Source: Ruminococcus sp. | GTDB lineage: Bacteria; Bacillota; Clostridia; Oscillospirales; Ruminococcaceae | Assembly (NCBI GenBank): GCA_016290875.1 | Contig: JAEEVL010000021.1 | Span: forward strand, 1-63,228 | DNA length: 63,228 nt | Direction of reading: 5' to 3' | Shown here: in pieces, positions 24,162-31,223 of the stretch | How positions within the stretch are numbered: position 1 is the stretch's first letter | Layout of the letters: every line of letters begins with the position of its first letter | Program-made: the position numbers and the translations under genes | Notes under the pieces: generated by a model | What the model was told of the DNA's origin: nothing | Databases searched by the model: none | The model's input: only the letters and a program-made list of their open reading frames with translations

Positions 24162-24700
24162 TATCCTTCTGTATTCTCTTCTGTATCGTCTGCCTGATCG
24201 TCGGCAGGCTCCGACTCGGGTTCTGTTACTGCAAGAACAGCAGCGTTTGATGTGGCGCTGTTGCTGTCACCGTCTGTTACTACGCAATGATATGATTTCT
24301 CATTATCAGCTGCCGCAGTAGTGAACGTATACGACGCTGAAGTCGCGCCCGATATATCTGTCCATGTAGTGCCGTCAGAGGAGCTCTGCCACTTGTATGT
24401 CAGCTCATAGCCGCTTGCAGCGACCGTGAATGTTACTTCATCGCCCGCGATTGCTTCCGCATTCTCAGGCTGCTGTGTTATCTGTATCGTCTTGGCGTGT
24501 GTAGTCTGATTTATCCACACTCCTGAGCTATTGAGACGGTATTCTGTTCCGGTGCTTACATCAATCGCAGACGAACCAAGAGCCCCTTGTGTGTTTCCGA
24601 CTACTCCGCCAGCTGGCAGATCTTCAGCACTATCAATGTACATATCCATTATTGCACTGCCACCGGCAGCTAAGTGAATGGTCTTGTATACCTGTATCAC
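24161..24700 (-). CDS. Ig-like domain protein, probable head decoration protein
   Basis: 179 codons with a GTG start after GGAAGTGATATA. Residues about 1-65 (IQVYKTIHLAAGGSAIM, DLPAGGVVGNTQGALGSSAIDV) look like a short structural domain with a capsid-spike character. Residues about 72-158 are an Ig-like domain (ITQQPENAEAIAGDEVTF, YKWQSSSDGTTWTDISGA, YHCVVTDGDSNSATS). An acidic Glu/Asp tail ends the protein. By position between portal and protease and by its Ig fold it is probably on the outside of the head. Confidence 0.7.
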   Translation of the reverse strand: MIQVYKTIHLAAGGSAIMDMYIDSAEDLPAGGVVGNTQGALGSSAIDVSTGTEYRLNSSGVWINQTTHAKTIQITQQPENAEAIAGDEVTFTVAASGYELTYKWQSSSDGTTWTDISGATSASYTFTTAAADNEKSYHCVVTDGDSNSATSNAAVLAVTEPESEPADDQADDTEENTEG

Positions 24701-24717
24701 TATATCACTTCCTTTCA

Positions 24718-24766
24718 GGTATAAAAATAGCGCCTGCTGCCGACATCAATGTCGGTCGCAAACGCT
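24718..24766 (-). terminator. Terminator between the CPCC gene and the Ig-like protein gene
   Basis: Minus strand: AGCGTTTGC...GCAGGCGCT outer stem with an inner CCGACAT / ATGTCGG stem (24729-24766), then ATTTTTATACC. It has the same plan as the hairpin at 24115-24161. Confidence 0.65.
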
Positions 24767-24783
24767 TTTTGCTGTATTCAGGT

Positions 24784-24799
24784 GTGCAGTTGACTGCAC
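24784..24799. repeat. Dispersed palindrome, copy 2
   Basis: GTGCAGTTGACTGCAC, the reverse-oriented form of the 16-bp palindrome at 23493. It lies between the CPCC gene end and the hairpin at 24729-24766. Confidence 0.85.
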
Positions 24800-24824
24800 A
24801 AATGGGTATAAGAAAACCGCCTAA

Positions 24825-25064
24825 TCACTCAGACGGTAATCTGTTTTTATTCTGTTCGATAAGGTCATAGATGTAATCGGGAAGAGTACCGTTTTTCCAC
24901 TGTTCACGGTGCTCAATGAGTGTTCTATGATTGCAGCCTAATTTATCGGGATATTCTTTCTGAAATCCATCATTAAACCAACCGCAAACAGGACAAAGAT
25001 CGTAATCGTCTCGTTCCTCGAAATAAAATTGCCCACAAACAGGACATTTCAATTCCTCGTCCAT
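24825..25064 (-). CDS. CPCC family cysteine-rich protein, candidate immunity protein
   Basis: 79 codons. Its ATG overlaps the stop of the portal gene (TAATG), so the two are translationally coupled. Two CPVCG knuckles (residues about 8-12 and 24-28; the second followed by WFNDG) define the Cys_rich_CPCC family and should hold a zinc ion. The rest is hydrophilic and helical (LIEHREQWKNGTLPDYIYDLIEQ). It is not a usual head gene. Because it directly follows a nuclease-like extension on the portal protein, an immunity or chaperone role is inferred. A hairpin with T-rich exit (24803-24840) overlaps its 3' end. Confidence 0.8.
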   Translation of the reverse strand: MDEELKCPVCGQFYFEERDDYDLCPVCGWFNDGFQKEYPDKLGCNHRTLIEHREQWKNGTLPDYIYDLIEQNKNRLPSE

Positions 25065-26767
25065 TATTTTACCCCCTCTTTCCCTTTCCAGTAATTAAAA
25101 TAATCAATTCCTTCCGTTGGCTTAAATAAAGTTCTAAGACCTTTATTCACATCTGCCTTTACATAGTCATTTTTCTTGACATCATAACGGCAGATAAAGC
25201 CTTCTTTAGTTTTATAACCAAGAATCTTTTTACCGTCAGCAGCACTTTCGGCAAGTTCAACACCACGCTTTTCATAATGCTCTTTGGTTGTTATACCGTC
25301 ATTCTTGTATTCATCGGCGTGTGTTCTGCCGTTCTGCCAGTGGTTATTCAGCTTCTGCTTACTGGGAAAGCCTTTGACTTTGAGCTCATTTTCACCAGTT
25401 GCAGATACATCTTCCGGTTTAATTATATCAGATTTTTCAGATTTGTCAACACCTTTCGCAGAGCCGCCTCCGCTGACACTTTTACTGCCTTTCATCTTCC
25501 CGTCAGGGCCTTGAATATACTGCCGTTTCCCTCTTAACTCAGCTCTTTCTTCTCCGGTAAGAAGGTTCTTGCTCTGACCGGTGTTAGGTGTATAGACCTC
25601 CATTGTCTCAGGGTTGAGAAGAACGTCCTGGAGCCCGAGTTTAATGAAGTTAAAGCCGAGCGGTTCATAGTCCTCTTCACGGCGTATTTCATCTACCTGA
25701 AGAATGTTATTCCGGACAGCGACCTCGTAAGCGTCGTAACGCTCCTTCATATCACCTCGTGTGAGCTCCTTTGTGTCAAATGCCCAGTAGTAACCCTGCT
25801 CCTTTTCATATTCAAGCAAGAGCACGTTATCAAGCTCTGTCTCAATCTGATTGAGAACTGATATCACTGCCGCGATAAACTTCTTGTTATCGTCAGGTGT
25901 AGCCCCACCGTCAATTACAGTATGAGGGAACCCGAAGAGCTTGCAGATCTCTATACTGTTCGTCTTCTTGTTCTCGTTCATCTGAAGCTCGGCAGCAGTT
26001 GAGGATATAGCCTCGAAGTCTACACCGTCATTAAGCACGCAGAGCTTGTCACGACTTCGCTCATTATCATATACCTCACGATAGCCTGCTTTGATTGAAG
26101 CAATAGCGGCATCTGATAGACGATTCTTAGCCTTGAGAAATCCGGGCTTGCATCCGCCGTTCGAGTTCATCATGTTCTCGAGTTTCAAAGCGTTCCACGC
26201 TGCTGAGAGGATAGCCGAGGCTTCCTCCTGGAGCGTGATGTTCGTATACCCGTCTCGCGTCTTACGCAGGAGCTTCAGGAACTGAAAATCATAGTAGTTC
26301 TGTGCATTTATCTGCACTCTGTACGCCTTGAAAATCGGATCACTATTGTACAGAAGACTAATGTTCCGGCTGTCTACATAGTGCAGACTCTGAACATCCA
26401 AGCCGTTACTGTTGACATATATCCAAGCTCCACTGCCAAGATAATAGTCCTCAATAGCTGCTTTCCACATATCTACCGTGCTGAGCGTGTCGCCGGTATC
26501 ACCGTTAAGCAGTTTCAATCGAGGATCGTCAAAGATTTCTTCGACCTGCTCCTCATTCTTCCGGTATAGCTTAACCGGCAGGCGTGAAATTGTTTCGCCT
26601 ATCTTGTTGATGCAAGCTGATACGGTAGGAATGCTCATTGCAGCTTCCCGCGTAAGCTCTCCTGATATGCCGAAGAACGTCAGAATCGTAGTTTCTGCAC
26701 TCGCCTGACCGGTATCGGCTCGTATTTCTTGCTTTTTCTTGCGTCTGAAAAGTCCTATGCTGACCAC
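25064..26767 (-). CDS. Portal protein with a C-terminal nuclease-like (BECR/PBECR-type) extension
   Basis: 567 codons, GTG start after AAAGGAT. Residues about 1-425 are an HK97-type portal: MSIPTVSACINKIGETISRLP, YYLGSGAWIYV, then a block ending FGFPHTVIDGGATPDD and a C-terminal clip-type region. Portals form the dodecameric DNA gate of the head. A Gly/Ser/Lys linker (about 425-465) leads to an extra domain (about 465-567): QKLNNHWQNGRTHADEY, GITTKEHYEKRG, YKTKEGFICRYDVKKNDYV and GLRTLFKPTEGIDYF. This pattern is recalled from toxin-like nuclease domains (barnase-EndoU-colicin-RelE fold) at the ends of phage head proteins. The DNA here is more AT-rich than the neighbouring genes, which supports recent gain. 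Confidence 0.88.
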   Translation of the reverse strand: MVSIGLFRRKKKQEIRADTGQASAETTILTFFGISGELTREAAMSIPTVSACINKIGETISRLPVKLYRKNEEQVEEIFDDPRLKLLNGDTGDTLSTVDMWKAAIEDYYLGSGAWIYVNSNGLDVQSLHYVDSRNISLLYNSDPIFKAYRVQINAQNYYDFQFLKLLRKTRDGYTNITLQEEASAILSAAWNALKLENMMNSNGGCKPGFLKAKNRLSDAAIASIKAGYREVYDNERSRDKLCVLNDGVDFEAISSTAAELQMNENKKTNSIEICKLFGFPHTVIDGGATPDDNKKFIAAVISVLNQIETELDNVLLLEYEKEQGYYWAFDTKELTRGDMKERYDAYEVAVRNNILQVDEIRREEDYEPLGFNFIKLGLQDVLLNPETMEVYTPNTGQSKNLLTGEERAELRGKRQYIQGPDGKMKGSKSVSGGGSAKGVDKSEKSDIIKPEDVSATGENELKVKGFPSKQKLNNHWQNGRTHADEYKNDGITTKEHYEKRGVELAESAADGKKILGYKTKEGFICRYDVKKNDYVKADVNKGLRTLFKPTEGIDYFNYWKGKEGVK

Positions 26768-26773
26768 ATCCTT

Positions 26774-28477
26774 TCATATTACCTGGCAACCGAAGTCACC
26801 GTCCATACTGTCAAGCACATTCACTTGTAACAGGTATAGAGCATTTATCAAGGAAACGACCATATCAACCTTTCCGGCTGATTTCTTCTTGTTGACATAC
26901 AAGTTGAGGTTCGTGTCCCTTGTGCATCGAGCGTTTTGAAAATTGATCTCAAGCATTTGATTTTCCTCATAGCGGAACTTCTTGCTGAGAATATCCTCTT
27001 TCAGTAGCTTTGTCGGACGGTGAAGAACGCTTGAATGCTGCTTGATTTCAACGCACTCGATGGGCTCTTCTCCGCTTTCGAGCTTCTGCACAGTAGATAT
27101 AGCATTGTAACGGTCGAAGCCTAACTGCACGACCTCTACGCCGTATTTTTCCGGCAGTTCCTGAATAAATCGCTCAATGAAGCCATAGTCAATGATCTCG
27201 TCACCGCAGGCGAAGCACTCGCCGCGCTCATTCAGCTTCTTGTAATCTACTTTTTCACGCTGCGACTTCTCTTCCAGTCTATCAGCAGGAATGAAGCCCC
27301 ATACTTTGCCGACGATCTCGCCGGTATCAGGATCATATGTTACCATTGCAACGCTGGTATTATCATCAGTCTGCGAAAGGTCAAGTCCTATGAATACGCG
27401 ACGGCCACTCCAGTATCCTGCATCCTTAGGAACTGCACAGAGCTTAACCTTTGTTATCTCTACAAATCCCTCAACTCCGAGTCCCTTATAGAGGATGTTC
27501 ATATGCTTGCACAGGAAGTTTTCGCGCTTGTTCTCATAAAGTATAGCCTTCTTGCGCTTCTTGACGAGATTCTTGAAAAGATACTCATGAGAGACAGCTA
27601 CCGGGTTCGCTTGATATAAAGCAATATCTGAGGTCTTCCAAGCGTCTCCGGTTTTATATTCGTCGTCTGGCTCGTAGAGCAACGCGAATACTCTTTCATC
27701 ATCGAGTAGCCCGTCAATCGCTTTCTTTGCCGTGTCGATTTCCTCGGTCATAGCATTATTGTCGTTCGGGTAGAGCGTCGAAATGATGATACCGAGCTTT
27801 TCCTGGAGCATTATCTGAGAAGAACGCATCGCTTCAATTGGATAATTGTCCATTGCTCCGCATTCATCGGCAAGGAACATATTCGCCAGTCTGCCGTCCA
27901 AACGGTCGTTTGAGTATGCGAGAGGCGTATATTCACTCTCTGTCAGCTTGCACCTTACCTCCTTGCGGAGCAGCTTGAAGATCTTCTCGTCTGCCAGGCA
28001 GGGGCTTGATTTGATTATCTTCTTGATAGCGACCTGTAATTCACTGGAGAGCGGAAGGTCAGGAGCTACGGAGAAAAAACGACTGAATTTCGGCTCAGTC
28101 AGCAAGCCTATGATAAAGATAACCGCAGACGTGAATGTCTTGAAGTTTTTACGGGCAATTTCCAGCAGACCGGTCTCATAGAATCGTCTGTTATCCTCAG
28201 AAGACTTCGTGCAGTAGAGTGCATATATGAACGTCAGAGCATAGTCTTCAAGGCCTATCAGCATCGAGCAGCCGAGATCAGGATGCATTATCAGCTTGAG
28301 GAGCTTCGTGATTTTCTTCCAGCGCTTCTCGCAGACATATGCTTCCTTGTTCTTGCCGTCTGCTATCTCAACCCATAGCACGCACTGTCGCTTGACATAT
28401 CGTCCGACTTGGTTATTGTCAGGACCTGCGCACCATAGTGCATACTTGTACGCACGGCTGTCTTTTACTATGTCAAT
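26774..28477 (-). CDS. terL: Terminase large subunit (TerL)
   Basis: Packaging motor. It has the ATPase part (LLEIARKNFKTFTSA as Walker A region, MFLADECG as Walker B) and the RNase H-like nuclease part (FIGLDLSQTDDNTS with the first Asp ligand). The first standard start codon in frame is GTG at 28381 (535 codons), but it has no ribosome binding site. The frame is open further upstream and codes for DIVKDSRAYKYALWCAG, the normal TerL N-terminus. AAAGGAG lies 9 bases before an in-frame ATT at 28477 (567 codons), so a rare ATT start is proposed. With the small subunit it cuts the concatemer and pumps DNA into the head. Confidence 0.93.
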   Translation of the reverse strand: MDIVKDSRAYKYALWCAGPDNNQVGRYVKRQCVLWVEIADGKNKEAYVCEKRWKKITKLLKLIMHPDLGCSMLIGLEDYALTFIYALYCTKSSEDNRRFYETGLLEIARKNFKTFTSAVIFIIGLLTEPKFSRFFSVAPDLPLSSELQVAIKKIIKSSPCLADEKIFKLLRKEVRCKLTESEYTPLAYSNDRLDGRLANMFLADECGAMDNYPIEAMRSSQIMLQEKLGIIISTLYPNDNNAMTEEIDTAKKAIDGLLDDERVFALLYEPDDEYKTGDAWKTSDIALYQANPVAVSHEYLFKNLVKKRKKAILYENKRENFLCKHMNILYKGLGVEGFVEITKVKLCAVPKDAGYWSGRRVFIGLDLSQTDDNTSVAMVTYDPDTGEIVGKVWGFIPADRLEEKSQREKVDYKKLNERGECFACGDEIIDYGFIERFIQELPEKYGVEVVQLGFDRYNAISTVQKLESGEEPIECVEIKQHSSVLHRPTKLLKEDILSKKFRYEENQMLEINFQNARCTRDTNLNLYVNKKKSAGKVDMVVSLINALYLLQVNVLDSMDGDFGCQVI

Positions 28478-28493
28478 TGCTGTCAGCTCCTTT

Positions 28494-28532
28494 CGGGTAT
28501 AAGAAAACCGCTTGACCTATATCAAGCGGTTT
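28494..28532 (-). terminator. Hairpin between terS and terL
   Basis: Minus strand: AAACCGCTTGA / TCAAGCGGTTT (28505-28532) followed by TCTTATACCC. The stem starts directly after the TerS stop. The T-tract plus TATACC also follows the hairpins at 24115, 24718 and 24803. Confidence 0.6.
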
Positions 28533-28988
28533 CTATTCTTCATCGTCGAGAAGAGCCTTAATAAGAGGGTTCTCCTCTTTGGCCTGCAAGTTCAGATTTC
28601 CCATCTTCGCACGGCTCTGAGGGCTCAAGCAGAGCTCATTACAGCACCGGAAGAAAGATTTCGTATATCTGTCCTTTGCCTGGAGCAGCTTGTCACTGAT
28701 TATCAGCTCAGGCTCCTGATTGATCTTGCTCTCGATCTCCTGCATACGGTCAAGTGCTATGCAGCACTCACTTAGTACGTAGACATCGAGGTTTCCAAGA
28801 ATACCTGCTCCTTCAAGCTCCTTAACGATAAACTTGAAGGTCTTCTTCTGCGTCGGCGTGAGGTACTTAGGAGGCTTCAGCTTGTCGGATTTCCCTTTCA
28901 GCTTTTCCTCGGTGCCGAGCTTCGCTTCCATCTCGGTTTTCGTAAGGTGCTTAGCAGTTGTCTTCGCAGACATCGCAGGTCTCGCCAT
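28533..28988 (-). CDS. terS: Terminase small subunit, P27 family
   Basis: 151 codons from the ATG at 28988, chosen for AGAGGTGAAAGC just upstream. The start MARPAMSAKTTAKHLTKTE, the PPKYLTPTQKKTFKFIVKEL block and the C-terminal LSPQSRAKMGNLN are the P27 / Terminase_4 pattern. It binds the packaging site and loads TerL on the DNA. Confidence 0.9.
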   Translation of the reverse strand: MARPAMSAKTTAKHLTKTEMEAKLGTEEKLKGKSDKLKPPKYLTPTQKKTFKFIVKELEGAGILGNLDVYVLSECCIALDRMQEIESKINQEPELIISDKLLQAKDRYTKSFFRCCNELCLSPQSRAKMGNLNLQAKEENPLIKALLDDEE

Positions 28989-28989
28989 G

Positions 28990-29085
28990 CTTTCACCTCT
29001 TTCATTTAGGGAAAATTTTATGTTCAGAGGGGCGCGTCGTTGGAGAGACACACTCTTATTTAATAAAATTACCCTCCGGGGGGAT
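28990..29085. other. Candidate cos (packaging) region
   Basis: In HNH-containing HK97-type phages the cohesive-end site is next to HNH and terS. This gap and the end of the HNH gene contain unusually GC-rich text in AT-rich surroundings: CCCTCCGGGGGGATG (29072-29086) and GAGGGGCGCGTCG (29028-29040). The ends cannot be placed without virion DNA. Confidence 0.35.
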
Positions 29086-29455
29086 GCTTTAACAAAATTT
29101 CTTTGAGAGTTTCAGCAGAAATCGTTCCGTTTTCTGCCATTTCGTGATGAAATCTGCATAAAGTTATTAGGTTTTCATCGTCCAGTCGTAAATCCCAATT
29201 AGTTTTTAACGGCTGTATATGATGCACTGAAAGATCTTCATTATTCAGCTTCCTTGTCGTCCCTTTGAGATTATTAAGACAGGCGACACAAAGGTACTTG
29301 TCTCGCCGCATTATATACTCTCTTTTTTGCTTCCAGTCATACGACCAGCGGAATAGGTCCTCTTTCCCGCCTCGGCTCTTGAATGCCTCAGCTTTCTTCT
29401 CGCATTGATAATCTCTGCTGTGGATCTTTCCGCAGTAAGGACAAGCTCGCTTCAT
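29069..29455 (-). CDS. HNH endonuclease of the packaging module
   Basis: 128 codons from the ATG at 29455; a TTG at 29464 is the alternative, and both have weak ribosome binding sites. The CPYCGK and CVAC pairs are zinc knuckles. SVHHIQPLKTNWDLRLDDENLITLC followed by RFHHEMAENG is a full HNH motif (written here in two parts: His-His, Asn, His). Such enzymes work with the terminase in cos cutting. The order HNH-TerS-TerL-portal is standard. Confidence 0.88.
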   Translation of the reverse strand: MKRACPYCGKIHSRDYQCEKKAEAFKSRGGKEDLFRWSYDWKQKREYIMRRDKYLCVACLNNLKGTTRKLNNEDLSVHHIQPLKTNWDLRLDDENLITLCRFHHEMAENGTISAETLKEILLKHPPGG

Positions 29456-29504
29456 ACTTTCCAAACTCTCTATGATAACATACTAACACATCAGAGTAGG
29501 CATT

Positions 29505-29912
29505 TCAAGGCATTAACTGACATAGTTTTTCGATTGCCTGTTTCTGCTTCTGCCTTACTGTTCGAGGAGCGTAGTTCATAAGCTCCGCAGTCTGCTCGAT
29601 AGTATTATATAATAAAAACCGGTGTGTCAGGACGGTCTCGAAATCGTCGTCCTTTAGCAGTGCGATCTTCTGCTGAATCTCTAAGAGGACATCAGCTGCA
29701 TATACTCTCTGCACTTGTGCCTGTTGTTCAAGCTCTGCGAGCCTCAGCAAAGCACTCTCTGTGCTGTTATTATTGCTGTCGGACTTCCCCTTGAGGTTTC
29801 CGTCCGAAGATCTCGAAAGCCCTTGTGCTCTTTCTCGTGTCTGAGCTATGAGCATATTCAGGGCGGCTATCTTCTTATCGGCGTAGAACGCACGATTCAG
29901 AAAGGCTTTCAT
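29505..29912 (-). CDS. Phage late regulator with sigma-region-4-like HTH
   Basis: 135 codons. The N-terminal half is charged and partly coiled coil (AALNMLIAQTRERAQGL; LRLAELEQQAQVQRVYAA). The C-terminal part, about 85-130, reads FETVLTHRFLLYNTIEQTAELMN then YAPRTVRQKQKQAIEKL, a helix-turn-helix of the sigma-70 region 4 type seen in ArpU/RinA-like late regulators. It probably switches on late transcription. It lies directly after the tRNA on the same strand. Confidence 0.75.
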   Translation of the reverse strand: MKAFLNRAFYADKKIAALNMLIAQTRERAQGLSRSSDGNLKGKSDSNNNSTESALLRLAELEQQAQVQRVYAADVLLEIQQKIALLKDDDFETVLTHRFLLYNTIEQTAELMNYAPRTVRQKQKQAIEKLCQLMP

Positions 29913-29951
29913 TTCTTTACTTGTCTTCGTGCGTTCTCGCCTCCTCCTGTA

Positions 29952-30027
29952 TGGTTGCAGAGACTGGACTTGAACCAGCGACCTTCGGGGTATGAACCCG
30001 ACGAGCTACCTACTGCTCCACTCTGCC
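29952..30027 (-). tRNA. tRNA-Met (CAT), initiator type
   Basis: 76 nt including encoded CCA. Stems: acceptor GGCAGAG / CTCTGCA with a G1:A72 mismatch, D-stem GAGC / GCTC with A11:U24, anticodon stem TCGGG / CCCGA with loop TTCATAC (anticodon CAT), T-stem GCTGG / CCAGT with one wobble. Three G:C pairs in the anticodon stem, no Watson-Crick pair at 1:72 and A11:U24 are the three marks of initiator tRNA. It is transcribed with the phage late genes. Confidence 0.93.
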
Positions 30028-30096
30028 AGTTTTGCGGGCACTATTGCACCCGCAGGCAAGGATTTCCGAAATAAGATGTTGAAGTGTGAAGCGCAA

Positions 30097-30167
30097 GGCG
30101 GAGGCTTACGCAGAGTTCTGCATACCGCTCAGAGCTCTGCGTGAAGGTAGCCTACTGTTATTCCGCC
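30097..30167 (-). ncRNA. Structured RNA in the late leader
   Basis: Three nested stems: GGCGG / CCGCC (30097-30101 with 30163-30167), AGGCT / AGCCT (30102-30106 with 30149-30153) and ACGCAGAG / CTCTGCGT (30108-30115 with 30135-30142), with a 19-base apical loop. There is no anticodon arm and no open frame. A promoter at 30182-30210 would place it at the very 5' end of the late transcript. It could be an antiterminator (put-like) or an RNA processing signal before the tRNA. A further small hairpin (GCGGGTGCA...TGCCCGC) lies at 30034-30053. Confidence 0.55.
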
Positions 30168-30181
30168 TGCCTTCTATGTTT

Positions 30182-30210
30182 ACTATATAGCATTTCACAG
30201 AGTTATACAA
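30182..30210 (-). promoter_or_regulatory. Probable late promoter
   Basis: Minus strand: TTGTAT (30205-30210), 17-bp spacer, TATAGT (30182-30187). It lies in the only larger gap in this part of the phage, just after the RinA-like gene and before the leader RNA, tRNA, HNH and terminase genes. Confidence 0.6.
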
Positions 30211-30224
30211 GATTATTTCAGGTG

Positions 30225-30596
30225 TTAAGAGGTAGTATTTTGAAAATTATTTTGAAATTTCTTTTCAAATGCCTCTAAAGCCTTCTTGTGCAACCCTTCG
30301 CGAACATTCTTCACACTTCTCATACCGAGTGCTGCTGTCACATCTTCCCAGCTCTTGCCTCTGATGTAGAACTCTGTCAGGAGCGTCGATAAACGATTGT
30401 CCTTTATCTGCTGTATCTCGTCACGGATCCTGAGCTTCAATTCTTTGTAAGTTCTTATGCTGGCCGCGATCCTGTCCCGGAGCTCTTCGGCGTACTCGGT
30501 GTCTTCTTCCGCCTGGCTATCATTGAGCTCACCTTCAAGGGACCTTATGCGCAAGTCAATGTTCTTCACCTGTTCGAGGTATTCTTCAGCATTCAT
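30225..30596 (-). CDS. DUF1492 / RinA-like phage transcriptional regulator
   Basis: 123 codons. The ATG at 30596 is chosen because MNAEEYLEQVKNIDLRIRSLE is the typical DUF1492 start; the longer frame adds residues that overlap the upstream gene. The C-terminal half has LSTLLTEFYIRGKSWEDVTAALGM and a recognition-type helix (VREGLHKKALEAFE), a sigma-region-4-like HTH. Proteins of this type activate late promoters; the promoter at 30182-30210 is 15 bases after the gene end. Confidence 0.82.
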   Translation of the reverse strand: MNAEEYLEQVKNIDLRIRSLEGELNDSQAEEDTEYAEELRDRIAASIRTYKELKLRIRDEIQQIKDNRLSTLLTEFYIRGKSWEDVTAALGMRSVKNVREGLHKKALEAFEKKFQNNFQNTTS

Positions 30597-30834
30597 CGTC
30601 AAGCTCTCCCTTCTCAGCAACCTTGCATTTAATCTTTGTTCGATACTTGCAGTTCGTACAGTTGCCTTTTCTGCGATTGATCTCGACAGCGTGATTCCTT
30701 GTCTCGAAGAATTCCTCTTCCGTCTTTCTGAACTTGCATCCTGATACGCTGGCCGATGCCTTATTACATTTCTGATTCAGTATTGCACATCCATTGCTGT
30801 GCAGCTCTGAATAAAATACACACGTTCCTGACAT
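30586..30834 (-). CDS. Cysteine-rich phage protein, unknown
   Basis: 82 codons from the ATG at 30834 (AAAGGAAG 9 bases upstream). Eight or more Cys are placed as in zinc or iron-sulfur sites: GTCVFY, GCAILNQKC, GCKF, NCTNCKYRTKIKC. No family is recognised. It overlaps the RinA-like gene by 11 bases. Confidence 0.65.
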   Translation of the reverse strand: MSGTCVFYSELHSNGCAILNQKCNKASASVSGCKFRKTEEEFFETRNHAVEINRRKGNCTNCKYRTKIKCKVAEKGELDDEC

Positions 30835-30839
30835 ATACT

Positions 30840-31223
30840 TCAACTTCCTTTCGTTGCCGTCACTGGCATTTCGAGATAACCCTCGATTAGTTCCTTTGCT
30901 TCCTCGAAGGAATAGCACACCGCTGTCAGATGCCCTGCGCATCTAAGAGCTGTCAGCCATTTCTTCTGATTCTCCGTAGGCTTGTTCGGTTTTACTTTCA
31001 TTTCGATGTACAATCCGATAAATCCGCCGTGAGCTGTCGGCAGGCAGATATCCGGAACGCCTGACTTCAAACCGGTCTCTTTCATTCTTGCACCGGTTCT
31101 TATGCTTCGTCGTCCCTCGTTCGGCACGTGATACATCAATTCAAGTTCGGGGTACTGCCCTTTGACGTACTCTGCCCAGGCAAATAAGACTGCCTGTTCA
31201 TCCTCTTCTTTTTTCTGCTGCAA
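30840..31223 (-). CDS. VRR-NUC domain nuclease
   Basis: 127 codons. The text YHVPNEGRRS, GLKSGVPDICLP and GFIGLYIEMK is the VRR-NUC catalytic set (PD-x-E-x-K: Asp in VPD, Glu and Lys in EMK). These stand-alone phage nucleases probably resolve recombination or replication intermediates. Its start lies inside the Rep-like gene (88-base overlap). Confidence 0.9.
   Translation of the reverse strand: MQQKKEEDEQAVLFAWAEYVKGQYPELELMYHVPNEGRRSIRTGARMKETGLKSGVPDICLPTAHGGFIGLYIEMKVKPNKPTENQKKWLTALRCAGHLTAVCYSFEEAKELIEGYLEMPVTATKGS

Noticed and set aside
30097..30167. A second tRNA
   Set aside because: The fold is one long interrupted hairpin with no anticodon arm and no T-loop.
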